From assembly GCA_002424365.1 (NCBI GenBank), contig DIRQ01000130.1:1-22404 (forward strand): a DNA stretch of 22,404 bases, in the 5' to 3' direction. The stretch's first letter is position 1. Each line of letters starts with the position of its first letter. The position numbers were made by a program, and so were the translations under genes. Of the stretch, positions 11,801-19,042 are shown piece by piece. The notes under the pieces are model-generated. The model had not been told where the DNA came from. It did not search any database and worked only from the letters and a program-made list of their open reading frames with translations. Origin of the DNA: Syntrophomonas sp. UBA5432. Lineage in GTDB: Bacteria > Bacillota > Syntrophomonadia > Syntrophomonadales > Syntrophomonadaceae.

Positions 11801-12417
11801 AAACGGTGGCGCTCCGATACAAAATCGTAAACAGTCATTGCTGTTACTTCTTCAGGTTTATATCCTAGTAAATCAATACTCTTTTGGTTGGCAAAAGTAA
11901 TCTTGCCGTTCAGGTCATATGTATAAAATAATTCGTTCATGTTATCCAACAGAGTATTAAGGTAGTCCACTTGTTTTTGGATATTAATCTTACTTCTTAC
12001 TAATCTATCCTCGGCACTTTTACGCTGGCTAATATCGTATACAAAAAAATACAGATAATTGGAAATTCCATCTTCACCCGGCAGTGAGTGAACCAGCATT
12101 TCAACCGGTACTCGTGTTCCGTTTTTTAGATAGTACTCTTTTTCATAATATTGGGCCTGCCCACTCTCCAGATGCTCCTGAATAGCACTTTGTTCTACCC
12201 GGCGCCATTCTTCCGGAGTCAGGTCTGATATCCATAACATCGTTAATAATTCATTACGAGAGTAGCCCAGTAGTTCCTGAAAAGAACGATTAAAATCTAT
12301 TATTCGTCCGTTATTATATCCAATCATAAAAGGCTGAGGAGAGTCATTCATAAAGTGCCTGAATACCAGCATAGGATCAACCTTCCCCAGCTCCCGGCCG
12401 GAATCTATACCAGTCAT
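8866..12417 (-). CDS. Multi-PAS GGDEF and HD-GYP protein (cyclic-di-GMP turnover)
   Basis: A large cytosolic signalling protein (1183 residues) with no membrane segment. It has about six PAS domains (roughly 15-135, 155-270, 328-455, 460-580, 585-705 and 710-830). Several end in the DITERK-type linker that joins PAS to the next module. A coiled coil of NEELQ/TATNEQL repeats lies at about 270-328. A GGDEF diguanylate cyclase domain (about 835-990) has intact GGDEF at 917-921. A C-terminal HD-GYP phosphodiesterase has H1048-D1049, HHE (1101-1103) and GYP (1109-1111). Both catalytic motifs are intact, so it may both make and degrade c-di-GMP. The usual RxxD inhibitory site before GGDEF reads KKDD, so product inhibition may be lost. 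Start ATG 12417 follows a run of ten G that acts as ribosome binding site. The frame opens further to TTG 12450, which is less likely. What the PAS domains sense is unknown. Confidence 0.93.
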   Translation of the reverse strand: MTGIDSGRELGKVDPMLVFRHFMNDSPQPFMIGYNNGRIIDFNRSFQELLGYSRNELLTMLWISDLTPEEWRRVEQSAIQEHLESGQAQYYEKEYYLKNGTRVPVEMLVHSLPGEDGISNYLYFFVYDISQRKSAEDRLVRSKINIQKQVDYLNTLLDNMNELFYTYDLNGKITFANQKSIDLLGYKPEEVTAMTVYDFVSERHRFNFETEVARRLKERKPDSYHATVLQKDGSERIFRLNAAPIIEDGISRGEMVLAEDITEQRRTEKALKKSNEELQSMQEELTATNEQLIAANEQLTATEEELRQQLDESEANKEALANAHQQLEGIFNFLPDPTFVIDTEGRVVMWNRAMEELTGVRTREILGKGNREYALIFYGKRRPMLIDLALGYSDYNEEEYLYLEQDRGIFYGENICTQIGDKEVYISGKSSPLYDRSGKLIGAIASLRDITENRKAQQALRDSEEKYRNIIETIEDGYFEVDLAGNFTFFNPWLIKVLGYSVKEFQGQNYRLVMDEKNGRKVYAAFNRVFNTGKSIKELDWQVLKKDGTPLFVETTVLPIKENMKVIGFRGIVRDISERKQAEETLRQSENLYRTIFETTGTATIIIEDDMIVSLMNSEMERLVGYSKEEIEGKMKWSTFVDPEDRDRMISYHLRRRESPDMAPRNYEFKLLTRDGEAKEIMLTIAMIPDTNQSVTSLLDITNRKMFEEALAISESRYRGIVEDQTELICRFSPGGELTFVNETYCRYFGKKRRELLGNDFRTSYLKEDLSLVESKITSLSYRNPVTTIEHRVILEGGEIHWQQWTHRALYNEKGLLVDYQSVGRDITERKEAEEQLNYLSTHDALTGLRNRRYFEEQMSLMENGDFDPVGLVMCDVDGLKIVNDTLGHDKGDLLLKTVANLINQCFKKDDIVARVGGDEFAILLPETFEDTIKRTLNRIRQKVKEYNQYTPELPLSISVGYAVRTSSETSMSSIFEEADNNMYREKLHSRLSTRSSIVQTMMRALKARDFITEGHADRLQVLVVRMARVLELPERTVNDLRLLAQFHDIGKVGVPDSILFKKGSLSKAEYSIMQRHCEIGHRIALSAPELVLIADWILKHHEWWNGEGYPLGIKGEDIPLECRILAIVDAYDAMTSDRPYRQAMSHEMAVEELKRYAGIQFDASLVKLFIEIASNNSRDSLN

Positions 12418-12420
12418 AAA

Positions 12421-12434
12421 ATCCCCCCCCCCGA
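12421..12434 (-). promoter_or_regulatory. G10 homopolymer serving as ribosome binding site
   Basis: Ten consecutive C on the plus strand (12423-12432) give ten G on the minus strand, 5 nt before the ATG of the GGDEF/HD-GYP gene (GAT plus TT between). No other Shine-Dalgarno is present. The tract length sets how far the ribosome binding site extends. Confidence 0.6.
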
Positions 12435-12464
12435 TAGACACGATTGACAATAGTTTACATCTTT

Positions 12465-12473
12465 AGTATAACA
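12465..12473 (-). promoter_or_regulatory. Probable promoter of the GGDEF/HD-GYP gene
   Basis: The minus strand reads TGTTATACT, an extended -10 (TATACT at 12465-12470). There is no good -35. The implied start of transcription is about 40 nt before the ATG at 12417. Confidence 0.4.
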
Positions 12474-12674
12474 TAAAAATCTTCTCCTATTTCTGCCAAA
12501 TTAAGATGAGTTTACCCTGTTTATTTTTCTTACAAAATGTGATGAGATATGTAATAAGGTTATTTCCAGTATTCAGCTGATGGTTACCTGGGTAAAGATT
12601 GGATTGAGTGGTCAGAGTCTTTATAACCACTAAATGATGGAGCTGAGTACCTGAAAGGTAAAGGGGCGAAGGCT

Positions 12675-13091
12675 GTGAAGGTAGAACAACTAAATTTGCA
12701 TGGATTGAATATTGAGGAGGCCATGGAAAAAACCAAAAAAAATTTGGACTGGTGTATGAATCACGGTGTTGACGTTCTTGATATTAACCACGGTAAAGGT
12801 CATCATAGCGACCGTGGCTTTTCCGTAATTAAAATAGAAATACGTAAAATGCTGCGGCAGGAAGAATCGCTTAAGGAAAATGGTTATAAAGTGGTGTACG
12901 GGGAATCAGATTTGCCGGTAGCACTTGGTTTTGATGAAGGACATACCCTGGTAGTGGCAGCAGGAAAAGAAAAGGAATACCTGGGCGGTAAGCGGCAACA
13001 GGAGAAAAACCACCAGCTATACTCAGATGAAGCCCGAAAAAACCGGAAAAATTATAAAGCCCAAAAGGCGGCAAAACGTAAAAAACGTTAA
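12675..13091 (+). CDS. Smr-domain protein with basic C-terminal tail
   Basis: A 138-residue protein and the only clear plus-strand gene. Residues 5-100 fit the Smr (small MutS-related) domain: LNLHGLNIEEAMEK (6-19, with the conserved LHG at 8-10) and the HGKGHHS loop (39-45), in the place of the family's HGxG motif, then FSVIKIEIRKML. Smr domains are metal-independent nucleases acting on DNA or RNA; stand-alone members have been linked to recombination and ribosome-collision mRNA cleavage. The last 35 residues are very rich in Lys, Arg, Gln and Asn and probably bind nucleic acid. The start is GTG 12675, with AAGGGG at 12661-12666, 8 nt upstream. The gene is transcribed divergently from the PAS gene and convergently with trpE(G). 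The exact role is not assignable. Confidence 0.82.
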   Translation: MKVEQLNLHGLNIEEAMEKTKKNLDWCMNHGVDVLDINHGKGHHSDRGFSVIKIEIRKMLRQEESLKENGYKVVYGESDLPVALGFDEGHTLVVAAGKEKEYLGGKRQQEKNHQLYSDEARKNRKNYKAQKAAKRKKR

Positions 13092-13092
13092 T

Positions 13093-13123
13093 AATAAGTC
13101 CGGGGACAGTCCCCAGACTTATT
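13093..13123. terminator. Bidirectional terminator-like palindrome between smr and trpE(G)
   Basis: A 31-bp near-perfect palindrome fills the 33-bp gap between the two convergent stop codons. The outer arms are AATAAGTC/GACTTATT (13093-13100 and 13116-13123). One C/A mismatch follows, then an inner GGGGAC-A-GTCCCC (13102-13114). The symmetric placement fits a shared terminator for both transcripts, with TTATT in place of a long U tract. The GGGGACAGTCCCC core also resembles REP-type repeats. Confidence 0.6.
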
Positions 13124-13124
13124 G

Positions 13125-15344
13125 CTAACCGGTCAGGGTTTCTTCCAGCACCTTTCTACCTGCTAATTGAGTAGTTACATTTGCTATTATCTTCAGGCCC
13201 AGGTCATCGTGAGCGCTGAGGATGGACTCGGGGTGAAATTGAATCGCAGCTATAGGTAATTGTCGATGTTCAACCGCCATAACCGCATTATCCTCTGACA
13301 TTGCACTCACCTTAAGACTTTCGGGTATTGTTGCAGCGTATAATGAATGATAGCTCCCCACCGTAAATTCCCGGGGAATTGTTTCCCACAACTCTCCTGG
13401 TTGCACCAAGCTAACCCTACCAGCCTTACCGTGCCTGGGATAGTCAAGCACGGCTAACTGACCACCAAAATATTCAACTATGGCCTGAAAACCCAAGCAT
13501 ACCCCGAAAATAGGAATCTCTTTATCCAAACAGCACTGGATACTTTCTTGGGTTTTAAAATCTTTGGGGCGGCTTGGTCCCGGTGAAAGAACTACCAGGT
13601 CCAGATTCTTACTTGCCTTTATAACATCAAGTGCCAGATGCCAGCGGATTACCTCTACTTGTGCTCCGGTTTGCCGAAAGTAATTAGCCAGAGTATGAAC
13701 AAAAGAATCCTCGTGATCGACCAACAGTACCTTCTTATTCTGCCCTGCTAGGAACTCTTTTTCTTTGCCGGTAACCATCTCCTCCAGACCAGTGCTTCGC
13801 AAAGATTTAATCAGGGCTGCGGCTTTCATATAAGTTTCGGTTTCTTCGTTTTCGGGAATGGAGTCATACAATAGCGTAGCCCCGACCCTAATTTGGGCAA
13901 TATTTTGCTTTATACTAATCGTTCGCAGAGTTAATCCGGTATTTAAATCCCCGTTAAAGGTAAAAAAGCCTACCGCTCCCCCGTACCATCCCCGTGGTGA
14001 GTCTTCGTTTTCCTCCAGCCATTTGATTGCTGCCCGTTTAGGAGCACCAGTCACAGTGACCGCCCACATATGAGTAAGAAATGCATCCAGGGCATCATAG
14101 TTTTCACGCAGGTAGCCTTCCACATGGTCAACCGTATGAATAACATGAGAGTACAACTCAATTTGCCTCCTGCCTATCACCCGGACTGAGCCGGGTTCGC
14201 AAATGCGAGACTTATCGTTGCGGTCTACATCGGTACACATAGTAAGTTCCGCTTCGTCCTTACTAGAGTTTAACAGGCTTCTAATCTGCACAGCATCCTC
14301 CAGGGCATCTTTTCCTCGCCTGATGGTGCCGGAGATGGGACAGGTTTCCACTCTTCTCCCTTCTACCCGGACATACATTTCCGGCGAAGCTCCGACCAAA
14401 AACTCTGACCCCAGATTAATTATAAAACCATAAGGACTGGGATTAAGAGAGCGCAGCCGATTAAACACTTGGGAAGGACGGTCCGGACAAGGCTCATAAA
14501 GGTTCTGGGATAAAACTACTTCGAAAAGTTCACCTTCTTTAAATGCTTTTTTAGCCAGTTCAACCTTACGAGCATAGCGGCCTGGTTCGTGCTGCGGTAA
14601 CCGTGATACTAAATTGCCGGTGTTGGTTTCATGTGTTAAAGGCAATTCAGGCTCAACTGCTACTTCAGGTACAAATGAATAGCTCAGACGGTAAGCCCTT
14701 TCCGTACGGTGGTCTACTGCCAGAAGTTTATCCGGCAGATAAAGTATTAGATCGTACTGGTCGGAAGAACGTTCCCGCTTTAAATCCATAGGCTCAAACT
14801 GAAAAATCAAATCATAGCCAAAAGCTCCGTATAATCCTAAAAACCGGTCTTCACCCGCAGCAAGCAGCTCCTTAACTGCTCTGATTACCGAAAATACACT
14901 GGTCTGGCGGCTACGCTCTTCTTCTGCAAAAAAAGCCTCCTGTGATTTTATTTTCCCGTATATCACGGGGATACCCTGAAGGGCACACGCGGTTCTTGTG
15001 TTATATGACACCTCAAGCACGGCTGCATGAGAAGCCAGGCAATGGTAGATGGGGGGTAGCAAACTACTCCCATTGGAATTTAAGGCCTTTATGAAAAATT
15101 CATTTTGCCGCGCCCGTATCTCCAGGCAGGGATCTACAAACCCGATATCCCATTGGCTATAACGGCCCGGATATTCGTAACTGCTGGAAAAGAGTGCCCC
15201 TTTTCGATGGTCAATCTGCTCCAATATATAGTCACTGGCACCGGTTACTTCAACCTGTTTAACTTCGCGTTGTATATTAATCCCACCCCAGCTGGTATAG
15301 CTGCGGGAAGTAAATTCTGTTCCCCCGGGACTATGTTTGTTCAT
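13125..15344 (-). CDS. trpE(G): Anthranilate synthase, fused TrpE-TrpG
   Basis: A 739-residue fusion of both subunits, converting chorismate and glutamine to anthranilate. The N-terminal and chorismate-binding component spans about 1-515: [19 protein letters not shown] (54-72) near the feedback site, [12 protein letters not shown] (333-344), [18 protein letters not shown] (363-380) and TVTGAPK. The glutamine amidotransferase spans about 537-739, with nucleophile C616 (FGVCLGFQ) and H704/E706 (FHPES). The overall pattern matches the fused clade known mainly from alphaproteobacteria. Oddities: residues 118-126 (TACALQGIP) are encoded by a 29-nt repeat and look inserted, and the oxyanion loop reads SPGPSRP where SPGPG is usual. 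The start is ATG 15344 with GGAGAGGAGA 6 nt upstream. It overlaps aroF by 14 bp and is the last gene of the trp operon. Confidence 0.95.
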   Translation of the reverse strand: MNKHSPGGTEFTSRSYTSWGGINIQREVKQVEVTGASDYILEQIDHRKGALFSSSYEYPGRYSQWDIGFVDPCLEIRARQNEFFIKALNSNGSSLLPPIYHCLASHAAVLEVSYNTRTACALQGIPVIYGKIKSQEAFFAEEERSRQTSVFSVIRAVKELLAAGEDRFLGLYGAFGYDLIFQFEPMDLKRERSSDQYDLILYLPDKLLAVDHRTERAYRLSYSFVPEVAVEPELPLTHETNTGNLVSRLPQHEPGRYARKVELAKKAFKEGELFEVVLSQNLYEPCPDRPSQVFNRLRSLNPSPYGFIINLGSEFLVGASPEMYVRVEGRRVETCPISGTIRRGKDALEDAVQIRSLLNSSKDEAELTMCTDVDRNDKSRICEPGSVRVIGRRQIELYSHVIHTVDHVEGYLRENYDALDAFLTHMWAVTVTGAPKRAAIKWLEENEDSPRGWYGGAVGFFTFNGDLNTGLTLRTISIKQNIAQIRVGATLLYDSIPENEETETYMKAAALIKSLRSTGLEEMVTGKEKEFLAGQNKKVLLVDHEDSFVHTLANYFRQTGAQVEVIRWHLALDVIKASKNLDLVVLSPGPSRPKDFKTQESIQCCLDKEIPIFGVCLGFQAIVEYFGGQLAVLDYPRHGKAGRVSLVQPGELWETIPREFTVGSYHSLYAATIPESLKVSAMSEDNAVMAVEHRQLPIAAIQFHPESILSAHDDLGLKIIANVTTQLAGRKVLEETLTG
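14967..14995 (-). repeat. 29-nt repeat inside trpE(G), second copy upstream of trp promoter
   Basis: This segment is identical over 29 nt to 21382-21410, in the opposite orientation. On the minus strand it encodes part of R117 and then TACALQGIP (118-126) in frame within the N-terminal component of anthranilate synthase. Its centre is the dyad CCCT-TC-AGGG. From my recollection of rhizobial fused TrpE(G), this loop is about nine residues longer here, consistent with an in-frame insertion of the repeat. Confidence 0.7.
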
Positions 15345-16200
15345 GACGTTTCTCCTCTCCACTGGTTCTGGCAGCATAAGTTTTACTGAAAACCGCGGCC
15401 TGCTTTCTTAACTCCCCGCTTAAAGAGGCAAAAGCAGCAGGGGTAATAGATTGGGCCCCATCGGAAAGAGCCTGTTCCGGATTCTGGTGCACCTCTATCA
15501 TCAAACCATCTGCCCCGGCGGCTATGGCGGCCCGGGCTACCGGGGCTACCAGGGAACGACGGCCGGTAGCATGGCTGGGGTCGACTATAACCGGCAGGTG
15601 AGATAGTTCCTTAACCAGGGCTACGGCAGCAATGTCAACCGTATTACGGGTCATACCCTCAAAGGTGCGAATACCCCGTTCGCATAGTATTACCTCCTGA
15701 TTGCCAGCATCCAGGATATATTCACAGGCCAGAAGCCATTCTTCAATAGTGGCAGCAAAGCCACGTTTGAGCAGAACTGGGCGTTGTACCCGGCCAGCTT
15801 CCTTTAACAGGGTAAAGTTCTGCATATTACGGCTGCCGATTTGAATAATGTCACTATAATAAGCTACCTTCTCCATATCCCTGACATCTACCACCTCGGT
15901 AACCACCGGCAGACCAGTTAGTTCGCGAGCCTCTTTTAATATTTTTAAGCCCTCTTCCCCCAGGCCGGAAAACGAATACGGGGAAGTTCGAGGTTTGTAA
16001 GCTCCGCCACGCAGAATATGCACTCCCATATTCTTAATTAATCCCGCTATTTCCAGGAAGCTCTCCCGGGATTCAACCGAGCAGGGTCCGGCTATTACGG
16101 TACAATTTCCTTCACCTATATATACCGAACCCTGCGGAGCCGGAACTTCAATAATGGTCGTATGCTCCCCTCTACGAAAAGCTAGCTTATACGCTTCCAT
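15331..16200 (-). CDS. aroF: 3-deoxy-D-arabino-heptulosonate 7-phosphate synthase, core-only type I-beta
   Basis: A 289-residue enzyme making DAHP from phosphoenolpyruvate and erythrose 4-phosphate, the entry step to chorismate. Seen: AGPCSVES with metal-ligand C40, [15 protein letters not shown] (K69, R71), [37 protein letters not shown] and the conserved [17 protein letters not shown]. These identify the I-beta (KDO8P-synthase-like) class. The protein begins at AYKLAFRR, which corresponds to the point just after the ferredoxin-like regulatory domain of the Thermotoga enzyme. That domain, and any fused chorismate mutase, is absent, so allosteric control by Tyr/Phe is not expected. The start is ATG 16200 with GGGAGGGG just upstream. 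The reading frame opens further to 16287, but that extension is merely trpA sequence in another frame. It overlaps trpA and trpE(G) by 14 bp each. The gene symbol is by function; aroG or aroA are used elsewhere. Confidence 0.93.
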   Translation of the reverse strand: MEAYKLAFRRGEHTTIIEVPAPQGSVYIGEGNCTVIAGPCSVESRESFLEIAGLIKNMGVHILRGGAYKPRTSPYSFSGLGEEGLKILKEARELTGLPVVTEVVDVRDMEKVAYYSDIIQIGSRNMQNFTLLKEAGRVQRPVLLKRGFAATIEEWLLACEYILDAGNQEVILCERGIRTFEGMTRNTVDIAAVALVKELSHLPVIVDPSHATGRRSLVAPVARAAIAAGADGLMIEVHQNPEQALSDGAQSITPAAFASLSGELRKQAAVFSKTYAARTSGEEKRHEQT

Positions 16201-16990
16201 GTTTCCCCTCCCTGGCCTTACCCAATTCCAAAAAGGCCTTTTCCATTTGCCCGGGTAGCAGTTGGGGGCGGGTTTCATACTCCTCAATTATTCGAGCTAA
16301 ATAACTGCCAACGACTACGGCATCGGCATAATCTCTAAATGTTTCTACCTGCTGTGGGCCGGATATGCCAAATCCCAGGGCCAGAGGAGTTCTCGTATCA
16401 GTTCTTACTCTTTGCAGGTAATCCTTGATTTCTTGTTCGGGAAGGGGTCTCATTCCAGTTACTCCCCGTACCGATACGCAGTAAATAAAGGCTGCCTGCC
16501 GCCTGTCTGCCATCTGCACCCTTTCATCCGTACTACTGGGGGCCAGCATAGGTATGGGTTCCATACCATAACCATTAAGAACGTGCATCTCATCCAAAGG
16601 AAGGTCAGGAACTATCAGGCCTTCTATACCTGCAGCCCGTGCCTCCTGCGTAAATTTTTCTAATCCCATCCGGTACAGGGGATTATAGTACGTGAACAGG
16701 ATAAGCGACATATTGCAACTATTCTTTACCCGGTGGGCAAATTCCAGGCCTCGCTTTAAGTTTAGGCCCTGCTTTGTACCCCGGTGATGAAATCTTTCGA
16801 TCATTTCCCCATCAGCCAGCGGATCGGTGAAAGGCACCCCCAGTTCCAGGATATCGCAGCCGCCCTGCTCCAGGGCTTTAATACAATCCAAACACAAATC
16901 TTCGTCAGGTAAGAGGGCCATTATAAAAGCAATCAAGGCCAGTTTATGGTCTTGCCGACAATTCAACATAGCTTCTCTGATATTAGGCAT
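16187..16990 (-). CDS. trpA: Tryptophan synthase alpha subunit
   Basis: A 267-residue TIM-barrel protein of normal TrpA length. It cleaves indole-3-glycerol phosphate and passes indole to TrpB through the alpha-beta tunnel. The catalytic pair sits at its classical numbers, E49 (DILELGVPF) and D60 (DPLADG). The flexible loop [13 protein letters not shown] and the phosphate-binding [10 protein letters not shown] and [10 protein letters not shown] are present. The N-terminal strand reads [15 protein letters not shown] where most TrpA proteins have an AGDP-type turn, and [12 protein letters not shown] replaces the usual DGPxIQ. It is therefore somewhat divergent, though apparently active. The ATG at 16990 directly follows the trpB stop codon (no gap), with AGGAGG inside the trpB end. 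The 3' end overlaps aroF by 14 bp. Confidence 0.95.
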   Translation of the reverse strand: MPNIREAMLNCRQDHKLALIAFIMALLPDEDLCLDCIKALEQGGCDILELGVPFTDPLADGEMIERFHHRGTKQGLNLKRGLEFAHRVKNSCNMSLILFTYYNPLYRMGLEKFTQEARAAGIEGLIVPDLPLDEMHVLNGYGMEPIPMLAPSSTDERVQMADRRQAAFIYCVSVRGVTGMRPLPEQEIKDYLQRVRTDTRTPLALGFGISGPQQVETFRDYADAVVVGSYLARIIEEYETRPQLLPGQMEKAFLELGKAREGKHGSV

Positions 16991-18187
16991 TTACAGCACC
17001 TCCTGTCTTTCTTCCACGTAACTGGAGACTTCCTCAGTATCTTTATCTCCCCGCCCGGAGAGGTTAATAACCAGGCTATTTCCAGTCGGCAGCTCAGAAG
17101 CCATTTTTAAGGCGTAAGCTACCGCATGAGCGCTTTCCAGGGCAGGAATAATTCCTTCGTATTCACTTAATTTGAGAAAAGCATTTATTGCTTCCTTATC
17201 ACTGACATTAACATAGCTAACCCGCCCGCTTTCACGCAGGTAGGCATGTTCCGGCCCTACCCCGGGGTAATCCAAACCAGCGGAAATAGAATGGGTATCA
17301 AGTATCTGCCCATTTTCATCCTGTAACAACCGACTCAAAGCCCCATGCAATATGCCGTCATCACCTTTGGCCAGAGTAGCACAGTGTTCACCCGGACTAA
17401 TCCCCCGCCCTCCGGCTTCTACCCCAATAAGTTTTACCTCTTCCTTTAGAAATGGGTAAAATATGCCGATGGCATTACTTCCTCCACCTACGCAGGCTAA
17501 TATATAGGAAGGAAGTCGGCCTTCGAGATTCTTAAACTGTTCTTTTAATTCCCGCCCGATAACGGATTGAAAATCACGTACCATCATCGGGTACGGATGC
17601 GGCCCTACCGCTGAGCCAATCAACATATGAGAGTATTCAAAACTCTGGATAAAATCGCGAAAGGCTTCGTTGGTAGCATCTTTTAGAGTCTGACTGCCTT
17701 TACTAACCTCTTTTACCTCGGCTCCCAGCATCCGCATACGAAAAACATTAAGCCGTTGTCTTTGCATATCCCGGGCACCCATATAAACCGTACATTTCAT
17801 TCCTAAAACTGCTGCTGCTGTGGCCGTTGCCACCCCATGTTGTCCGGCACCGGTTTCGGCAATGAGGCGTTCCTTCCCCATCCTTTTAGCCAGCAAGGCT
17901 TGCCCCAGGGTATTGTTTATCTTGTGAGAACCGGTATGATTGAGGTCTTCTCGTTTAAGATATATGCGGGCTCCTAACTCCCGGCTCAGCCGTTCGCATA
18001 AATACAGGGGTGATTCCCTGCCTACATAGTTTTTCAGGTAATAATTCAGTTCTGCTTGGAATTCAGGGTCAACTGCCAATTGCCTATAGGCCTGTTCTAT
18101 CTTATCCAGGGCAGGTATAAGGGTTTCTGGAACGAACCTGCCGCCATAGCGTCCGTAGTAACCTTTTTCATTGGGATACACTAGCAT
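16991..18187 (-). CDS. trpB: Tryptophan synthase beta subunit
   Basis: A 398-residue PLP enzyme of the TrpB1 type, joining indole and serine to form tryptophan. Visible: the N-terminal [18 protein letters not shown], the PLP lysine K89 in GSHKINN, the catalytic glutamate E111 in ETGAGQHG, the phosphate-binding [10 protein letters not shown], and the C-terminal NLSGRGDKD. Two starts are possible. ATG 18187 is only 3 nt after AGGAGG, whereas the in-frame GTG 18181 is 9 nt after it. GTG would make the overlap with trpF 14 bp (20 bp with ATG), equal to the two other 14-bp overlaps in this operon. The PLP and glutamate numbers above assume the ATG. Confidence 0.97.
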   Translation of the reverse strand: MLVYPNEKGYYGRYGGRFVPETLIPALDKIEQAYRQLAVDPEFQAELNYYLKNYVGRESPLYLCERLSRELGARIYLKREDLNHTGSHKINNTLGQALLAKRMGKERLIAETGAGQHGVATATAAAVLGMKCTVYMGARDMQRQRLNVFRMRMLGAEVKEVSKGSQTLKDATNEAFRDFIQSFEYSHMLIGSAVGPHPYPMMVRDFQSVIGRELKEQFKNLEGRLPSYILACVGGGSNAIGIFYPFLKEEVKLIGVEAGGRGISPGEHCATLAKGDDGILHGALSRLLQDENGQILDTHSISAGLDYPGVGPEHAYLRESGRVSYVNVSDKEAINAFLKLSEYEGIIPALESAHAVAYALKMASELPTGNSLVINLSGRGDKDTEEVSSYVEERQEVL

Positions 18188-18794
18188 CTGCCTCCTTTAC
18201 TTCTCTAATAAATGCTTCTATTAATAAGGGGTCTTTACCACCCCCGGGATATTCCACTCCACTGGAAACATCTACCGCCAGCGGTCTTAACCTTTGTATA
18301 GCCGCTCTCACATTACCGGGATTAAGCCCGCCCGCCAGAATAAACCTGATTTCCCGGGGAAGTCCATCCAGCCATTCCCAATTAAAGGTTTGGCCACTGC
18401 CACCCCGTACCGAGATACTGAAGGTGTCGAATAGATAAATGTGAGGTCGCCATCGCCGCAAGTGCTCGGGGTCGGGGGAACTAGTCAGAGAAAAGCTTTT
18501 TATAACCGGTAGCTTTAACTCATCCAGATATTCAGGGGGTTCATCCCCATGTAGCTGTACCATATCGAGCCTGCATAGCTTCACTATACGTTCTACTTCT
18601 TCCAGTTTTTCATTTACAAATACCCCGGTTTTCATAATACTGCCATTAAGGGTACAGTTGATGGCTGCCGCCTCTTCTACTCCCAAACGGCGCGGGGAAG
18701 GAGCAAATACCTCTCCTATGGCCCAGGCACCATGGCTTACAGCACAAACCGCTTCCGCTATGTTTTTAATTCCACATATCTTAACCAGGGTCAT
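18168..18794 (-). CDS. trpF: Phosphoribosylanthranilate isomerase
   Basis: A 208-residue single-domain TIM barrel of normal TrpF size, catalysing the Amadori rearrangement of phosphoribosylanthranilate to CdRP. The general base C7 is in [20 protein letters not shown] with the catalytic Asp, [10 protein letters not shown] and [15 protein letters not shown] are all present. The start at ATG 18794 is preferred over the longer frame (to 18902) because GGGAG lies 9 nt upstream, the protein then begins at the family's conserved strand, and the extension runs into the inverted-repeat element. trpF is separated from trpC by 248 bp, in contrast to the other, overlapping trp junctions. It overlaps trpB. 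Confidence 0.95.
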   Translation of the reverse strand: MTLVKICGIKNIAEAVCAVSHGAWAIGEVFAPSPRRLGVEEAAAINCTLNGSIMKTGVFVNEKLEEVERIVKLCRLDMVQLHGDEPPEYLDELKLPVIKSFSLTSSPDPEHLRRWRPHIYLFDTFSISVRGGSGQTFNWEWLDGLPREIRFILAGGLNPGNVRAAIQRLRPLAVDVSSGVEYPGGGKDPLLIEAFIREVKEADASVSQ

Positions 18795-18840
18795 GTGAAT
18801 TTTCTCCCTTCCATGGTAGGTAAAATAGACGCGGTTTTTT

Positions 18841-19038
18841 GACACTGAAAACACTGATTGATTATGAACTACACTGAAATTTATATATAATTGAACTAAC
18901 AATTAACTTGGTATTAGGAATGGCCGATCAATTCTGTCACTAGATCAATTCAAAATAAATTAATCATCATATCTGCCAGATGCATACTTTTTTAAAAATA
19001 GTCAGTGTCCGTCATAGTTTTCAGTGTACTCAGTGTCC
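18841..19038. mobile_element. MITE-like element with triple ACACTGA ends between trpC and trpF
   Basis: A 198-bp non-coding insert. The left end carries three ACACTGA units (18842-18848, 18851-18857, 18871-18877) with spacers of 2 and 13 nt. The right end carries the inverse, three TCAGTGT units (19002-19008, 19021-19027, 19030-19036) with spacers of 12 and 2 nt. The ends are thus mirror images about 37 bp long, and the longer spacers are also partly similar (TATGA in both). The interior is AT-rich, with a 9-bp direct repeat GATCAATTC (18926-18934 and 18943-18951), and encodes nothing. The right end abuts the trpC stop codon (4 nt between). No clear target-site duplication was found. An alternative reading is a paired operator array; the symmetry and position favour a small inverted-repeat transposable element. 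Confidence 0.6.
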
Positions 19039-19042
19039 TAAA

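Noticed and set aside
15345..15380. Third TRAP site at the trpE(G) ribosome binding site
   Set aside because: Only two GAG and two CAG triplets occur, with irregular spacing. This is too few to separate from an ordinary purine-rich Shine-Dalgarno.
16201..16287. Upstream extension of the DAHP synthase to 318 residues
   Set aside because: The added residues are out-of-frame trpA sequence and do not resemble the ferredoxin-like regulatory domain.
18795..18902. N-terminal extension of TrpF to 244 residues
   Set aside because: The extension crosses the left end of the inverted element, lacks similarity to TrpF, and ATG 18794 has a proper ribosome binding site.
18841..19038. CRISPR-like array from repeated ACACTGA units
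   Set aside because: Units are only 7 bp, occur as two mirror-image triplets and have unequal short spacers. There are no cas genes.
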